Assembly (NCBI GenBank): GCA_041629655.1
Contig: JBFKMV010000150.1
Location: 1 to 13,040 of the forward strand
DNA from: JBFKMV01 sp041629655
GTDB taxonomy: Bacteria > Acidobacteriota > Polarisedimenticolia > Polarisedimenticolales > Polarisedimenticolaceae
DNA length: 13,040 nucleotides
Direction: 5' to 3'
Shown in pieces: positions 6,591-13,040 of the stretch. The translations under genes were made by a program, and so were the position numbers. Below the pieces are notes generated by a model. That model searched no databases, was not told the origin of the DNA, and saw nothing but the letters and a program-made list of their open reading frames with translations. Numbering within the stretch: the stretch's first letter is position 1; every line of letters starts with the position of its first letter.

Positions 6591-8177
6591 TCAGCGGGCA
6601 ACGCCCGACCGAACGTGGTCTTCGACCAGCAGCCCCACGCAACCGACCATCACCGCGACGAAGGCGAGCAGGCCGAGGGCCGGCCGCAGCATCATCCACC
6701 CCACGATCGCCCGCGTGGACAGCCCGGCCGCCCGCAGCCGGGCGCGGGCGCGGAGCAACAGCGTCCGGTCCGCGCGCGTATCCGCTCCGCGCTCGAGCAG
6801 CGAGACCACGCCCAGCACCTGGCCGCGGTCGGCCGCCACGGAACCGCCGTCCGGCACGCCGCGGTCGCGCAGCCGCTCGTGGACCGCGTCCGGATCGAGC
6901 GCGCGCAGCGCCTCGAGGTCGGGCAGCTCGGCGAGGCGCCGTTGGCGCTCCTCGACGCGCCGCAGCAGCTCGGGCTCGAGCTCCTTGCCCAGCGCGCTGG
7001 ACAGCGTGAGCGGGCGCTCCACGCCCGGCCCGGCGTAGCGCGCCAGCAGCAGGGCCTTGACGGGGAGCGACATGCCCAGTGCGGCGAGCAGCAACACGGC
7101 CGCGGCCAGCCCGCGTAGCGGAGCGCCGCGAGGGCGTTCGTGGAGCCGCGCCGCGAGCGCGATCAGCGGGAGCACCAGCCAGACCTGGTAGTTGACCCAG
7201 GCCACGGGAATCAGCACCAGCATTGCCGCGGCCCAGCCGGCGAACACCAAGAACCGCGCGGTCGGCGACGTCAACGCTCCACGGCGCCCGGCCAGCACGA
7301 CCGGGACCGCGTAGCCGACTAGCACCAGCGCGCGCCAGGCCGCGGCGAGCCCGGCGTTGAACGCCGTGGGCTCGAGCGGCTCCAGCCCGTGGTGGAACCA
7401 GCGCAGCCAACCGGGCGCCATCAGCAACAGCTCGATCCCGGCGTTCTCCGGGTCGGCGCTCGAGCCGCCGGCGAAGGGCAGGATCTCGAAGTAGAACTGG
7501 ACGGTGTCCTTCACGCCGATCAGCGGCAACGGGGCGAGGTTGAGCACGATGAACCAGGCCGCGGCCCAGGCGATCAGCCGCCACTGACGCCGCAGCACGA
7601 ACACCACCCCGAACACGACCGGGTAGACCTTCAGCAGCACGGCGCCGGCGAACGCCAGGCCGGCCAGTCCCGGGCGGCGGCGCTCGCCGAGCACGAACGC
7701 GATCGCCATCAGCCCGACCATCAGCAGCTCCTTGGTCGGCCCGTAGAAGGTCTCGTACAGCGGCCCGAACAGCGCCAGCAGCAGCAGCAGCGCCGCACCT
7801 GCCGGGCGGGTCCAGCGCAGTCCCACCTCGCGCATCGCCAGCGCCAGCCCGCCACCGAACACCGCGAGGCTCAACACGCTCCACGCGCCGATCGCTCCCT
7901 GCAGCCCGAGCAGCTTGATCAGCGGCAGCATCGTGACCGCCCACAGCGGGGGGTAGCGGTACGAGGGGAAGCCGGGGAGGCGTTGCTGCTCCTCGACCGA
8001 CGGGTAGAGCGTTGCCTGGCCGTCCCACCAGCCCTCGATCACCCCGAACAGGATGCGCATGTCGAAGAAGCCGTTCGGATCGCGGACGATCGCGAACACG
8101 CTGACGGCGGTCACGACGCTTGCGAGCGCGAGGCACAGCGCGGCGATGAAGGGGAATCGTCGACTTGACGCGACCAC
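6591..8177 (-). CDS. GT87-like membrane glycosyltransferase with a C-terminal extension
   Basis: The 528-aa protein starts at a GTG (8177) just before the first helix (about 9-30). It shows the GT87 (DUF2029, PimE/AftC-type) pattern: FFDMRILFGVIEGWWDGQ with Asp39 in the first periplasmic loop, a Tyr-Pro in LYPS, YRYPPLWA (74-80 area), YGPTKELLMVGLM where the family usually has GQ.N, and LLKVYPVVFGVVFVLRRQWR (about 181-200), the 'K.yP' motif. Such enzymes move sugars from polyprenyl phosphates to lipid or glycan acceptors outside the membrane. After the last core helix (about 356-372) comes an unusual tail: residues about 388-495 are soluble, charged and helical, then a final hydrophobic segment at about 499-518. 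It is the first gene of the leftward operon, with the methyltransferase 17 nt on. The ribosome binding site is weak, so the exact start is uncertain; the predicted helix sets the limit. Confidence 0.75.
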   Translation of the reverse strand: MVASSRRFPFIAALCLALASVVTAVSVFAIVRDPNGFFDMRILFGVIEGWWDGQATLYPSVEEQQRLPGFPSYRYPPLWAVTMLPLIKLLGLQGAIGAWSVLSLAVFGGGLALAMREVGLRWTRPAGAALLLLLALFGPLYETFYGPTKELLMVGLMAIAFVLGERRRPGLAGLAFAGAVLLKVYPVVFGVVFVLRRQWRLIAWAAAWFIVLNLAPLPLIGVKDTVQFYFEILPFAGGSSADPENAGIELLLMAPGWLRWFHHGLEPLEPTAFNAGLAAAWRALVLVGYAVPVVLAGRRGALTSPTARFLVFAGWAAAMLVLIPVAWVNYQVWLVLPLIALAARLHERPRGAPLRGLAAAVLLLAALGMSLPVKALLLARYAGPGVERPLTLSSALGKELEPELLRRVEERQRRLAELPDLEALRALDPDAVHERLRDRGVPDGGSVAADRGQVLGVVSLLERGADTRADRTLLLRARARLRAAGLSTRAIVGWMMLRPALGLLAFVAVMVGCVGLLVEDHVRSGVAR

Positions 8178-8195
8178 GGCTCATCGTGCCATAAT
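8165..8195 (+). promoter_or_regulatory. Promoter-like sequence for the rightward GT2/GT-C pair
   Basis: TTGACG (8165-8170) and CATAAT (8190-8195) each match 5 of 6 consensus bases, and a TG at 8187-8188 gives an extended -10. The spacer is 19 nt, longer than ideal. The -35 lies inside the first codons of the opposing gene (start at 8177), so the two divergent operons overlap at this control point. The leader to the GT2 start at 8303 would be about 100 nt. I see no convincing leftward promoter in 8178-8302. Confidence 0.45.
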
Positions 8196-8302
8196 CCCCG
8201 CGCCCCAGCAAGCACCGACGGGCATTCCCACTACGGTACTCTGCACGATGCACCGGCAACGCAAGCCACGCTCGATCGAGATCGAACCGCCGGGCCGGTC
8301 GC

Positions 8303-9115
8303 ATGGCTAAGCGCGGCTCGAAACCCGACCTCTCCGAGGCGGTCCCGCGCGGCCCCGCCGATCCTGCCCTCGGCGGAATCTCGCTCGTCTTCCCGGTCCA
8401 CAACGAGTCCTTCATCATCGAGCAGACGCTGCGCAACTACATCGCCGAGCTCGAGGGTCGCGTGCCCGACCTGGAGGTGATCGTCGCCGAGGACGGGAGC
8501 ACCGACGACACCAAGGTCGTGCTGGAGCGGCTGTCGAGCGAGCTGCCGATCCGGCTCTACATGAGCGACGAGCGGAAGGGCTACCAGCAGGCGGTGATCG
8601 ACGCCGTGGCCCATGCCACCAAGCCCTGGGTGTTCGTCGTCGACTCGGATTACCAGTTCGCGGCAATCGACTTCTGGCGCCTGGAACCCTACCGCCGCAC
8701 CCACGACGTCGTGCTGGGGATGAAGTCGCCGCGGCGCGACCCGCGGTACCGGATCTGGCTCTCGCGAGGTTACAACTTCCTGATGCGCTGGTTCCTCGAC
8801 GTGCCGTACCGCGACATGGACACCGGCTTCCGGCTGGTGCGGCGCGAGATCGTGGAGCAGATCGCGCCGTCCGTGAAGTACATGTCCTTCTTCACCGCCG
8901 AGTTCGTGATCCGCGCGCACCATGCGGGCCACCGGATCGTCGAGGTCCCGGTTCCGCATTACGCCAGGAAGATCGGCAGCACGACGATCTTCTTCGTCTC
9001 GCAGCTGTTCGTGATCTGCCTGAAACAGTTCGCGGGCATGCTGCGCATGCGCCGGGAATTGAAACGCCTGGGACCCCGTTCGCGCCGGCGCCCCGAGCAC
9101 CCGGCCGGTCGATGA
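8303..9115 (+). CDS. GT2 glycosyltransferase, polyprenyl-phosphate sugar synthase-like
   Basis: This 270-aa protein is a GT-A fold GT2 enzyme. Visible motifs are SLVFPVHNE (27-35), VAEDGSTDDT (61-70) for nucleotide-sugar binding, VVDSDYQF (112-119) containing the Asp-x-Asp metal site, and YRDMDTGFRLVRR (169-181), close to the 'D..sGfrl..r' motif of dolichol-phosphate mannose synthases. One hydrophobic stretch (228-241) is too short and polar to be a clear membrane anchor, so the enzyme is probably peripheral like bacterial DPMS-type synthases without a GtrB tail. It would transfer a sugar from a nucleotide donor to a polyprenyl phosphate at the cytoplasmic face. Its stop overlaps the start of the adjacent GT-C gene (ATGA), which fits donor maker plus donor user. 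The ATG at 8303 has a poor ribosome binding site, but no better in-frame start is seen. The sugar is unknown. Confidence 0.85.
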   Translation: MAKRGSKPDLSEAVPRGPADPALGGISLVFPVHNESFIIEQTLRNYIAELEGRVPDLEVIVAEDGSTDDTKVVLERLSSELPIRLYMSDERKGYQQAVIDAVAHATKPWVFVVDSDYQFAAIDFWRLEPYRRTHDVVLGMKSPRRDPRYRIWLSRGYNFLMRWFLDVPYRDMDTGFRLVRREIVEQIAPSVKYMSFFTAEFVIRAHHAGHRIVEVPVPHYARKIGSTTIFFVSQLFVICLKQFAGMLRMRRELKRLGPRSRRRPEHPAGR

Positions 9116-10773
9116 ACGTGCCGGAGCGGCCGGGTGGCCGGACGGCCGTCCTGGTGTTCGGAGTGATCGTCGCGGCCTGCGCCGTGTACGGTCTGGTCTT
9201 CGCCTACCGCGGCAGCCTGGTCCACGACGGGACGCGCTACTTCACCCTGTTCGACGACGCGATGGTCTCGATGACCTACGCGCGCAACCTGGCCGCGGGA
9301 CATGGCCTGGTCTGGAACGCCGGGGAGCCGCCGGTCGAGGGCTACACCAACCTGGGCTGGACCCTGTACATGACGCTGTGGCACCTGCTGCCGCTCGGCG
9401 CCGCCAAGCTGCCGTTGATGATCCAGCTCAGCGGACTGGGGCTGCTGCTGTGGGCGCTGGTGCTGGTGCGCTCGATCGGCCACACGCTCGCGCCGCAGCG
9501 CCCGTGGATCGGAACCGCCGCGGCGCTGTTGACCGCGAGCTACCTGCCGCTGATCTTCTGGAGCCTCCGCGGCATGGAGGTCCCGGCGCTGGTCGTGCTG
9601 CTGTTGCTCGCAGTGCGCCGGACGTTTCGGGCGCTGGATCAACAGCGCTCCGACCGCTGGTTGTTCCCGCTGCTCGCCGTGGGGATCGTGGTGCGCATCG
9701 ACTTCGTCGTGCCCTACGCCGTCGTGGCGGCGTTCCTGTTCGCGCTGCAGCCCCGGCAGCGCTGGAGGAACGCCGCGGCCGCCGCGACAGTGCTGGCGCT
9801 GGTGCTGGGGCTCGAGACGCTGTTCCGGCTGGCCTACTACGGCGACCCGTTGCCCAACACGTACTACCTCAAGGTGGCCGGCGTGCCCTGGTGGTGGCGC
9901 GTGCATCGCGGGCTCGCCACGCTGGGCGACTTCATCAGCGCCGCGGGCTGGTGGCCGTTCGTCCTGCCGCTGGGGGCGCTGGCGCTGCGCCGCCGCGACC
10001 GCCGGCCGTGGCTGCTCGGGGCGTTGCTGGTGTCGCAGCTGGCCTACAGCGTCCACGTCGGGGGCGACGGATGGGAATGGTGGGGCCACGGTGCCAACCG
10101 CTACGTGCTGGCGGCGCTGCCGGGCTGGTTCGTGCTGCTGGCGCTCGGGCTCGCCGACGCCCTGGCGCTGGCGCGGCGCGCGTGGCTCCGTGCCCCGCCG
10201 GCCCTGTGGGCCGCGCTCGCGCCGGCGGTGCTGCTGCTGACCGTCGTCCAGCTTCACGGGGGTCTCCGCGGGCAGCTGCTGCACGACCTGCTGAACGTCA
10301 CCGGGGCGCACGTCGAGGACGACCGCACGATGACGCGCTACGGCCTGGAGCTCAAGCAGCTAACCCGCGAGGACGCGCGCATCGCGGTCTACTGGGCGGG
10401 CGCGATCCCGTACTACTCGGAGCGGCGGGGCGTGGACATCCTCGGCAAGAGCGACCGCTGGATCGCCCACCGGCCGGCCCGGATCCGCTCCTACCGGGAG
10501 TTCCACCCGGGGCACAACAAGTGGGACTTCGCGCACTCGCTGGACCGCCTGGAACCCGACGTGCTGGCCCACGGCTACGACGTCGACGCGGCACCGTTCC
10601 TGGGGTCCTACCGGAGTTACCGGGTGACGGATCCGGCTATCGCGGGCAGCTACAACCGGGCCGCGTTCTTCCGTAAAGACTCCCGGCGTCTGCACTGGGA
10701 CCGCGTCGAGCAGGCCGCTTGGCTTCGGCCGGTGCCCTTCGATCCGACCCTGTTGCGCTGGGGTCCGGAGTGA
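9112..10773 (+). CDS. GT-C fold membrane glycosyltransferase (AftB-like), copy 2
   Basis: The 553-aa polytopic protein begins with a helix at about 11-31, then LFDDAMVSMTYARNL with Asp48-Asp49, the acidic pair of GT-C first loops. GLVWNAGEPPVEGYTN (65-80), LPNTYYLK (247-254), HVGGD (315-319) and VDILGKSD (441-448) follow in the same order and spacing as in the protein encoded at 4051-5739, so the two are paralogues. A helix-rich membrane core runs to about residue 380 and a soluble C-terminal domain follows. It overlaps the GT2 gene by 4 nt, so both are made together, and the lipid-linked sugar formed by the GT2 enzyme is the likely donor. Predicted reaction: transfer of that sugar to a glycan, lipid or protein on the periplasmic side. 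The gene ends 7 nt from the convergent gene that follows, with no hairpin between them. Substrates are inferred, not seen. Confidence 0.82.
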   Translation: MNVPERPGGRTAVLVFGVIVAACAVYGLVFAYRGSLVHDGTRYFTLFDDAMVSMTYARNLAAGHGLVWNAGEPPVEGYTNLGWTLYMTLWHLLPLGAAKLPLMIQLSGLGLLLWALVLVRSIGHTLAPQRPWIGTAAALLTASYLPLIFWSLRGMEVPALVVLLLLAVRRTFRALDQQRSDRWLFPLLAVGIVVRIDFVVPYAVVAAFLFALQPRQRWRNAAAAATVLALVLGLETLFRLAYYGDPLPNTYYLKVAGVPWWWRVHRGLATLGDFISAAGWWPFVLPLGALALRRRDRRPWLLGALLVSQLAYSVHVGGDGWEWWGHGANRYVLAALPGWFVLLALGLADALALARRAWLRAPPALWAALAPAVLLLTVVQLHGGLRGQLLHDLLNVTGAHVEDDRTMTRYGLELKQLTREDARIAVYWAGAIPYYSERRGVDILGKSDRWIAHRPARIRSYREFHPGHNKWDFAHSLDRLEPDVLAHGYDVDAAPFLGSYRSYRVTDPAIAGSYNRAAFFRKDSRRLHWDRVEQAAWLRPVPFDPTLLRWGPE

Positions 10774-10780
10774 CCGGCGG

Positions 10781-13040
10781 TCAGTCGTAATACGCCACGA
10801 CCGAAAGCGGCGCGGTGCGTCGCCCGAGGTCGACCCAGCCGGTCGACGGATCGAACCGTCGCCACGGGCGTCCGTCGACCTCGCAGCGCAGGATCGGCCG
10901 CCCGGCGGGGTGCCGGAAGCGGGCGCGGATGCTCCGCGGCGGGTTGCGGCGCGGCGGGTCGATCGTCATCTCGATCGCTCCGGCGGCGGCGCGGGAGACG
11001 ATCCGCAGCGACAGCGTGCCGAAGTGCGTCCGGGCCCGCTCGATCGCGATGTCGCTGCCGTCGACGAGCCACGAGCGGGGCAGCGCTCCGCCGAGACGCA
11101 GCTCGTCCCCGCGCTCCTCGACGTACATCAACCGCAGCCAGTAGGCGGAGTTCGACTCGTCGGAGGTCTTGTAATGGTCGCCGGCCCACCCGCCGAAGCT
11201 GGGCAGCGCGTGCTCGGTCATCATTCGCGTGTCCGGGAAGTAGCTGGCCGAGAAGGCGTTGAAGTAGCCGCGCAGGAAGTGCTTGATCTGGTCGCGACGC
11301 AGGTACGCGATCGGCCCGGCGAGCAGGTTGGCCTGCATCGTGATGCCCCCGCGGCCGAACCAGTAGCGCTCGAACTCCTCGCCCCTGAGGTCGTAGCCGA
11401 AGCGCTCCGAGAGATACAGGTTGTCCTCGTAGTCCTGGAGAATCCAGGTCGCGCGGGGGTCCCGGGGCTCCAGTGCCCCGGTGATCACGAGGTGGATCGC
11501 CCCTTCCAGCGTCTCCGTGATCCAGCCGAACGAGCGGCCGCGCCGGTGGACGTCGGACGGGATGTGCGGCACCCAGCGGCCGTCGCGCAGCCGCACCACG
11601 GGCGAGCGCCGCATCGCCTCGTCGAAGGCCTCGAGGATGTCCCGGCGGTAGGAGGCCGCCTCGCGGCGCAACCGGCCCGCCTCCGGGTGCCCGGCCTCGC
11701 CCAGTACGTCGGCGGCGTGCTTCAACCCCCACCACGAGTAGACGTTCGTCGAGAGCCACGAGCGCCAGTCACCGATGTCCTCGAGTTGCCCCGGCGGCAA
11801 CAGGCCGCGCTCGATCGCGCGCAGCGGATCGCGGCCGGCGAGCTCCGTCGTGCGCTCGCGCTGGCGCGTAATCCAGTCGCAGCCCTCGACGATCTGCGGC
11901 GCCACCCGCGCCAGCCACGCGTCGTCCCGGGTGTAGCGGTAATGTTCGGCGAGGCACCACAGCACCCACCCGTGGTGCTGGTTGTAGCCTCCCTGCTCGT
12001 AGCCTCCGGCGCCGTAGAACACGCCGCGCTGGTCGGTGAAGTCGCCGGGCAAACCGACCGTGCCCTGGTAGTCGAGCCAGGTCTGGAGCGCCCGCTCCGC
12101 GCGCTGCGTGTAGCCGCGGCGGTCCAGGTCCGCGATCATCATGCACGACTCGTTGCTGTAGGCGCCGTAGACGAAGGTGCCGACCTTGGCGACGAAATGC
12201 TCCGGTCGCCCGACCTCGCGTTCGGTGTTCAACAGCAGATGCCCGGCGTGCGCGCGGTAGAAGTCGTTGATCATCGGCACCGGCGTGCGGAGCTGCGCGC
12301 CCGCGGCGAGCCGGCGGGTCCAGTACTCGCGCACTGAAGCGAAAGATCGCTCGAAGTCGAGCGCCGCGAGCCGTTCCCATTCCTCCGGCGTCGTCGGCGT
12401 CTCGTAGGGCACGATCACCTCGACGGTGCGCTGCGTCGGATCGGCGGCGAGGTCGGCGCGGTAGCCGACGCGGCCGCCGCGCTGCTCGAGCGTGAACGAG
12501 CCGCGGGGGTCCGCGGTGCGCACCAGCAGGCGCGTGCGCTCCTCGCCTCCGGCGGCCAGGGCGACGACCCGGCCGTCGCGCAGGGCGAGCGACTCGGCGC
12601 GTTTGCCGTCGCGCGTGACGAAGTCCAGCACGGCCTGGCCCTGCGCCTGACGCTCGTCGTCGTCGGCGACGCGGGCCATCACGATGCGCATCAGCAACAC
12701 CAGCGGATCGTCGGCCGCCAGCGGCCGGTCGTCCTCGGGCAGGCCGTCTCGCGGCAGGACGAACACCGTCTGGGTGTAGCGCACGCCGCGACGCTCCCAG
12801 GAGCCCGTCATCAGCGGCAGGTAGCCGTCCACCGGCGCGCGCGCTCCCGGGCGGGCCCGGGGCAGGATGTCGATCTCGAGTCGTGGCTCGTCCCACAGGC
12901 AGCGCTCGCTGTCGCGACCGGGGAAGTTCTGGAGCCAGGTCTTGTCCAGGAACAGGTTGCCGCCCTCGGTGACCCCGAAGTGCTGGCGGGCCCCCTCGAA
13001 GCCCAGCGGGATGTAGTGCCGCAGCTTCTCGGGCATGTCG
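10781..13040 (-). CDS. Six-hairpin glycosidase-like protein, 5' end outside the window
   Basis: The frame is open from the right edge to a TCA stop at 10781. A Met at 13036 would give 751 aa, but it is preceded by an open in-frame codon and the sequence after it reads like the inside of a domain, so the gene probably starts beyond the window. Counting from that Met, residues 1-220 are beta-rich (LWDEPRLEIDILPR, MTGSWERRGVRYTQTVFVLPRD), 250-640 are helical with repeated Trp/Tyr/Gly-rich turns (VYGAYSNESCMMIADLDRRGY, QGGYNQHHGWVLWCLAEHYR, GDHYKTSDESNSAYWLRLMYVE), and 645-751 form a beta tail. This is the layout of (alpha/alpha)6 glycosidases such as GH15, GH63 or GH65 relatives. Acidic residues in these turns are candidates for catalysis, but I cannot assign them. 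It probably acts on a polysaccharide or glycan; no known GH family is firmly recognised, and an enzymatically silent relative is possible. Confidence 0.7.
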   Translation of the reverse strand, partial: DMPEKLRHYIPLGFEGARQHFGVTEGGNLFLDKTWLQNFPGRDSERCLWDEPRLEIDILPRARPGARAPVDGYLPLMTGSWERRGVRYTQTVFVLPRDGLPEDDRPLAADDPLVLLMRIVMARVADDDERQAQGQAVLDFVTRDGKRAESLALRDGRVVALAAGGEERTRLLVRTADPRGSFTLEQRGGRVGYRADLAADPTQRTVEVIVPYETPTTPEEWERLAALDFERSFASVREYWTRRLAAGAQLRTPVPMINDFYRAHAGHLLLNTEREVGRPEHFVAKVGTFVYGAYSNESCMMIADLDRRGYTQRAERALQTWLDYQGTVGLPGDFTDQRGVFYGAGGYEQGGYNQHHGWVLWCLAEHYRYTRDDAWLARVAPQIVEGCDWITRQRERTTELAGRDPLRAIERGLLPPGQLEDIGDWRSWLSTNVYSWWGLKHAADVLGEAGHPEAGRLRREAASYRRDILEAFDEAMRRSPVVRLRDGRWVPHIPSDVHRRGRSFGWITETLEGAIHLVITGALEPRDPRATWILQDYEDNLYLSERFGYDLRGEEFERYWFGRGGITMQANLLAGPIAYLRRDQIKHFLRGYFNAFSASYFPDTRMMTEHALPSFGGWAGDHYKTSDESNSAYWLRLMYVEERGDELRLGGALPRSWLVDGSDIAIERARTHFGTLSLRIVSRAAAGAIEMTIDPPRRNPPRSIRARFRHPAGRPILRCEVDGRPWRRFDPSTGWVDLGRRTAPLSVVAYYD

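Noticed and set aside
8271..8280. Perfect 10-bp palindrome CTCGATCGAG upstream of the GT2 gene, a possible operator.
   Set aside because: CGATCG-type palindromes are common in GC-rich DNA, it does not extend further and no second copy was seen nearby.
8248..8310. A 20-codon mini-frame in the leader of the GT2 gene, ending 8 nt into that gene.
   Set aside because: It has no ribosome binding site and its composition is ordinary. A coupling leader peptide is possible but nothing supports it.
6574..8436. A long leftward open frame joined upstream of the methyltransferase, which would make an 886-aa protein.
   Set aside because: The upstream 621 codons are a second frame of the GT87-like gene, rich in Arg, Ala and Gly with no domain. 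High GC keeps such frames open. The methyltransferase has its own start at 6573.
8959..10311. Antisense 450-codon frame opposite the GT-C gene.
   Set aside because: Its Gln, Arg, His and Pro-rich composition is the usual antisense image of a Leu/Ala-rich membrane protein.
10910..12337. Rightward 475-codon frame opposite the glycosidase-like gene.
   Set aside because: It has no recognisable domain and biased composition, and the leftward frame has coherent architecture.

Overview
The window is about 70% GC and almost fully coding. It looks like a GC-rich Gram-negative bacterium with type IV pili, plausibly from the deltaproteobacterial/Myxococcota side; that placement is inferred from composition and from the oversized PilX, not from a marker gene. 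There are ten protein genes (the first and last are cut by the window edges) and no tRNA, rRNA, CRISPR array or insertion sequence that I can see.

Region 1 (1-3296, + strand) is a minor-pilin operon in the usual order: the end of a GspH/FimT-type pseudopilin, then PilV, PilW and PilX. The reading frames overlap or nearly touch (4 nt, 50 nt, 17 nt). PilX is very large (591 aa) and carries a big extracytoplasmic part. The operon ends at a strong GC-rich hairpin, and no pilY1 follows. Region 2 (3405-4005, + strand) is a single gene with its own promoter-like sequence. It encodes a 175-aa soluble protein of unknown function built from two copies of one 66-residue unit.

Region 3 (4051-10773) is a divergent glycan-assembly block. 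The leftward operon, read in the order of transcription, is a GT87-like membrane glycosyltransferase (8177-6591), a class I SAM-dependent methyltransferase (6573-5776) and a GT-C membrane glycosyltransferase resembling AftB (5739-4051). The rightward pair is a GT2 enzyme resembling polyprenyl-phosphate sugar synthases (8303-9115), translationally coupled by an ATGA overlap to a second GT-C enzyme (9112-10773) that is clearly a paralogue of the first. The likely logic is that the GT2 enzyme charges a polyprenyl phosphate with a sugar on the cytoplasmic side, and the GT-C/GT87 enzymes use lipid-linked sugars on the periplasmic side to build or cap a surface glycan or glycoprotein. Sugar and acceptor cannot be read from the sequence.

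Region 4 (10781-13040, - strand, convergent) is most of a large protein with the architecture of a six-hairpin glycosidase: beta domain, (alpha/alpha)6 barrel, beta domain. It could act on a related glycan.

The most notable points are the enlarged PilX at the end of a minor-pilin cluster without pilY1, the internal duplication in the 3478-4005 protein, the paired GT-C paralogues fed by a GT2 enzyme, and the extra C-terminal domain on the GT87-like protein. I do not see a clearly unprecedented system.
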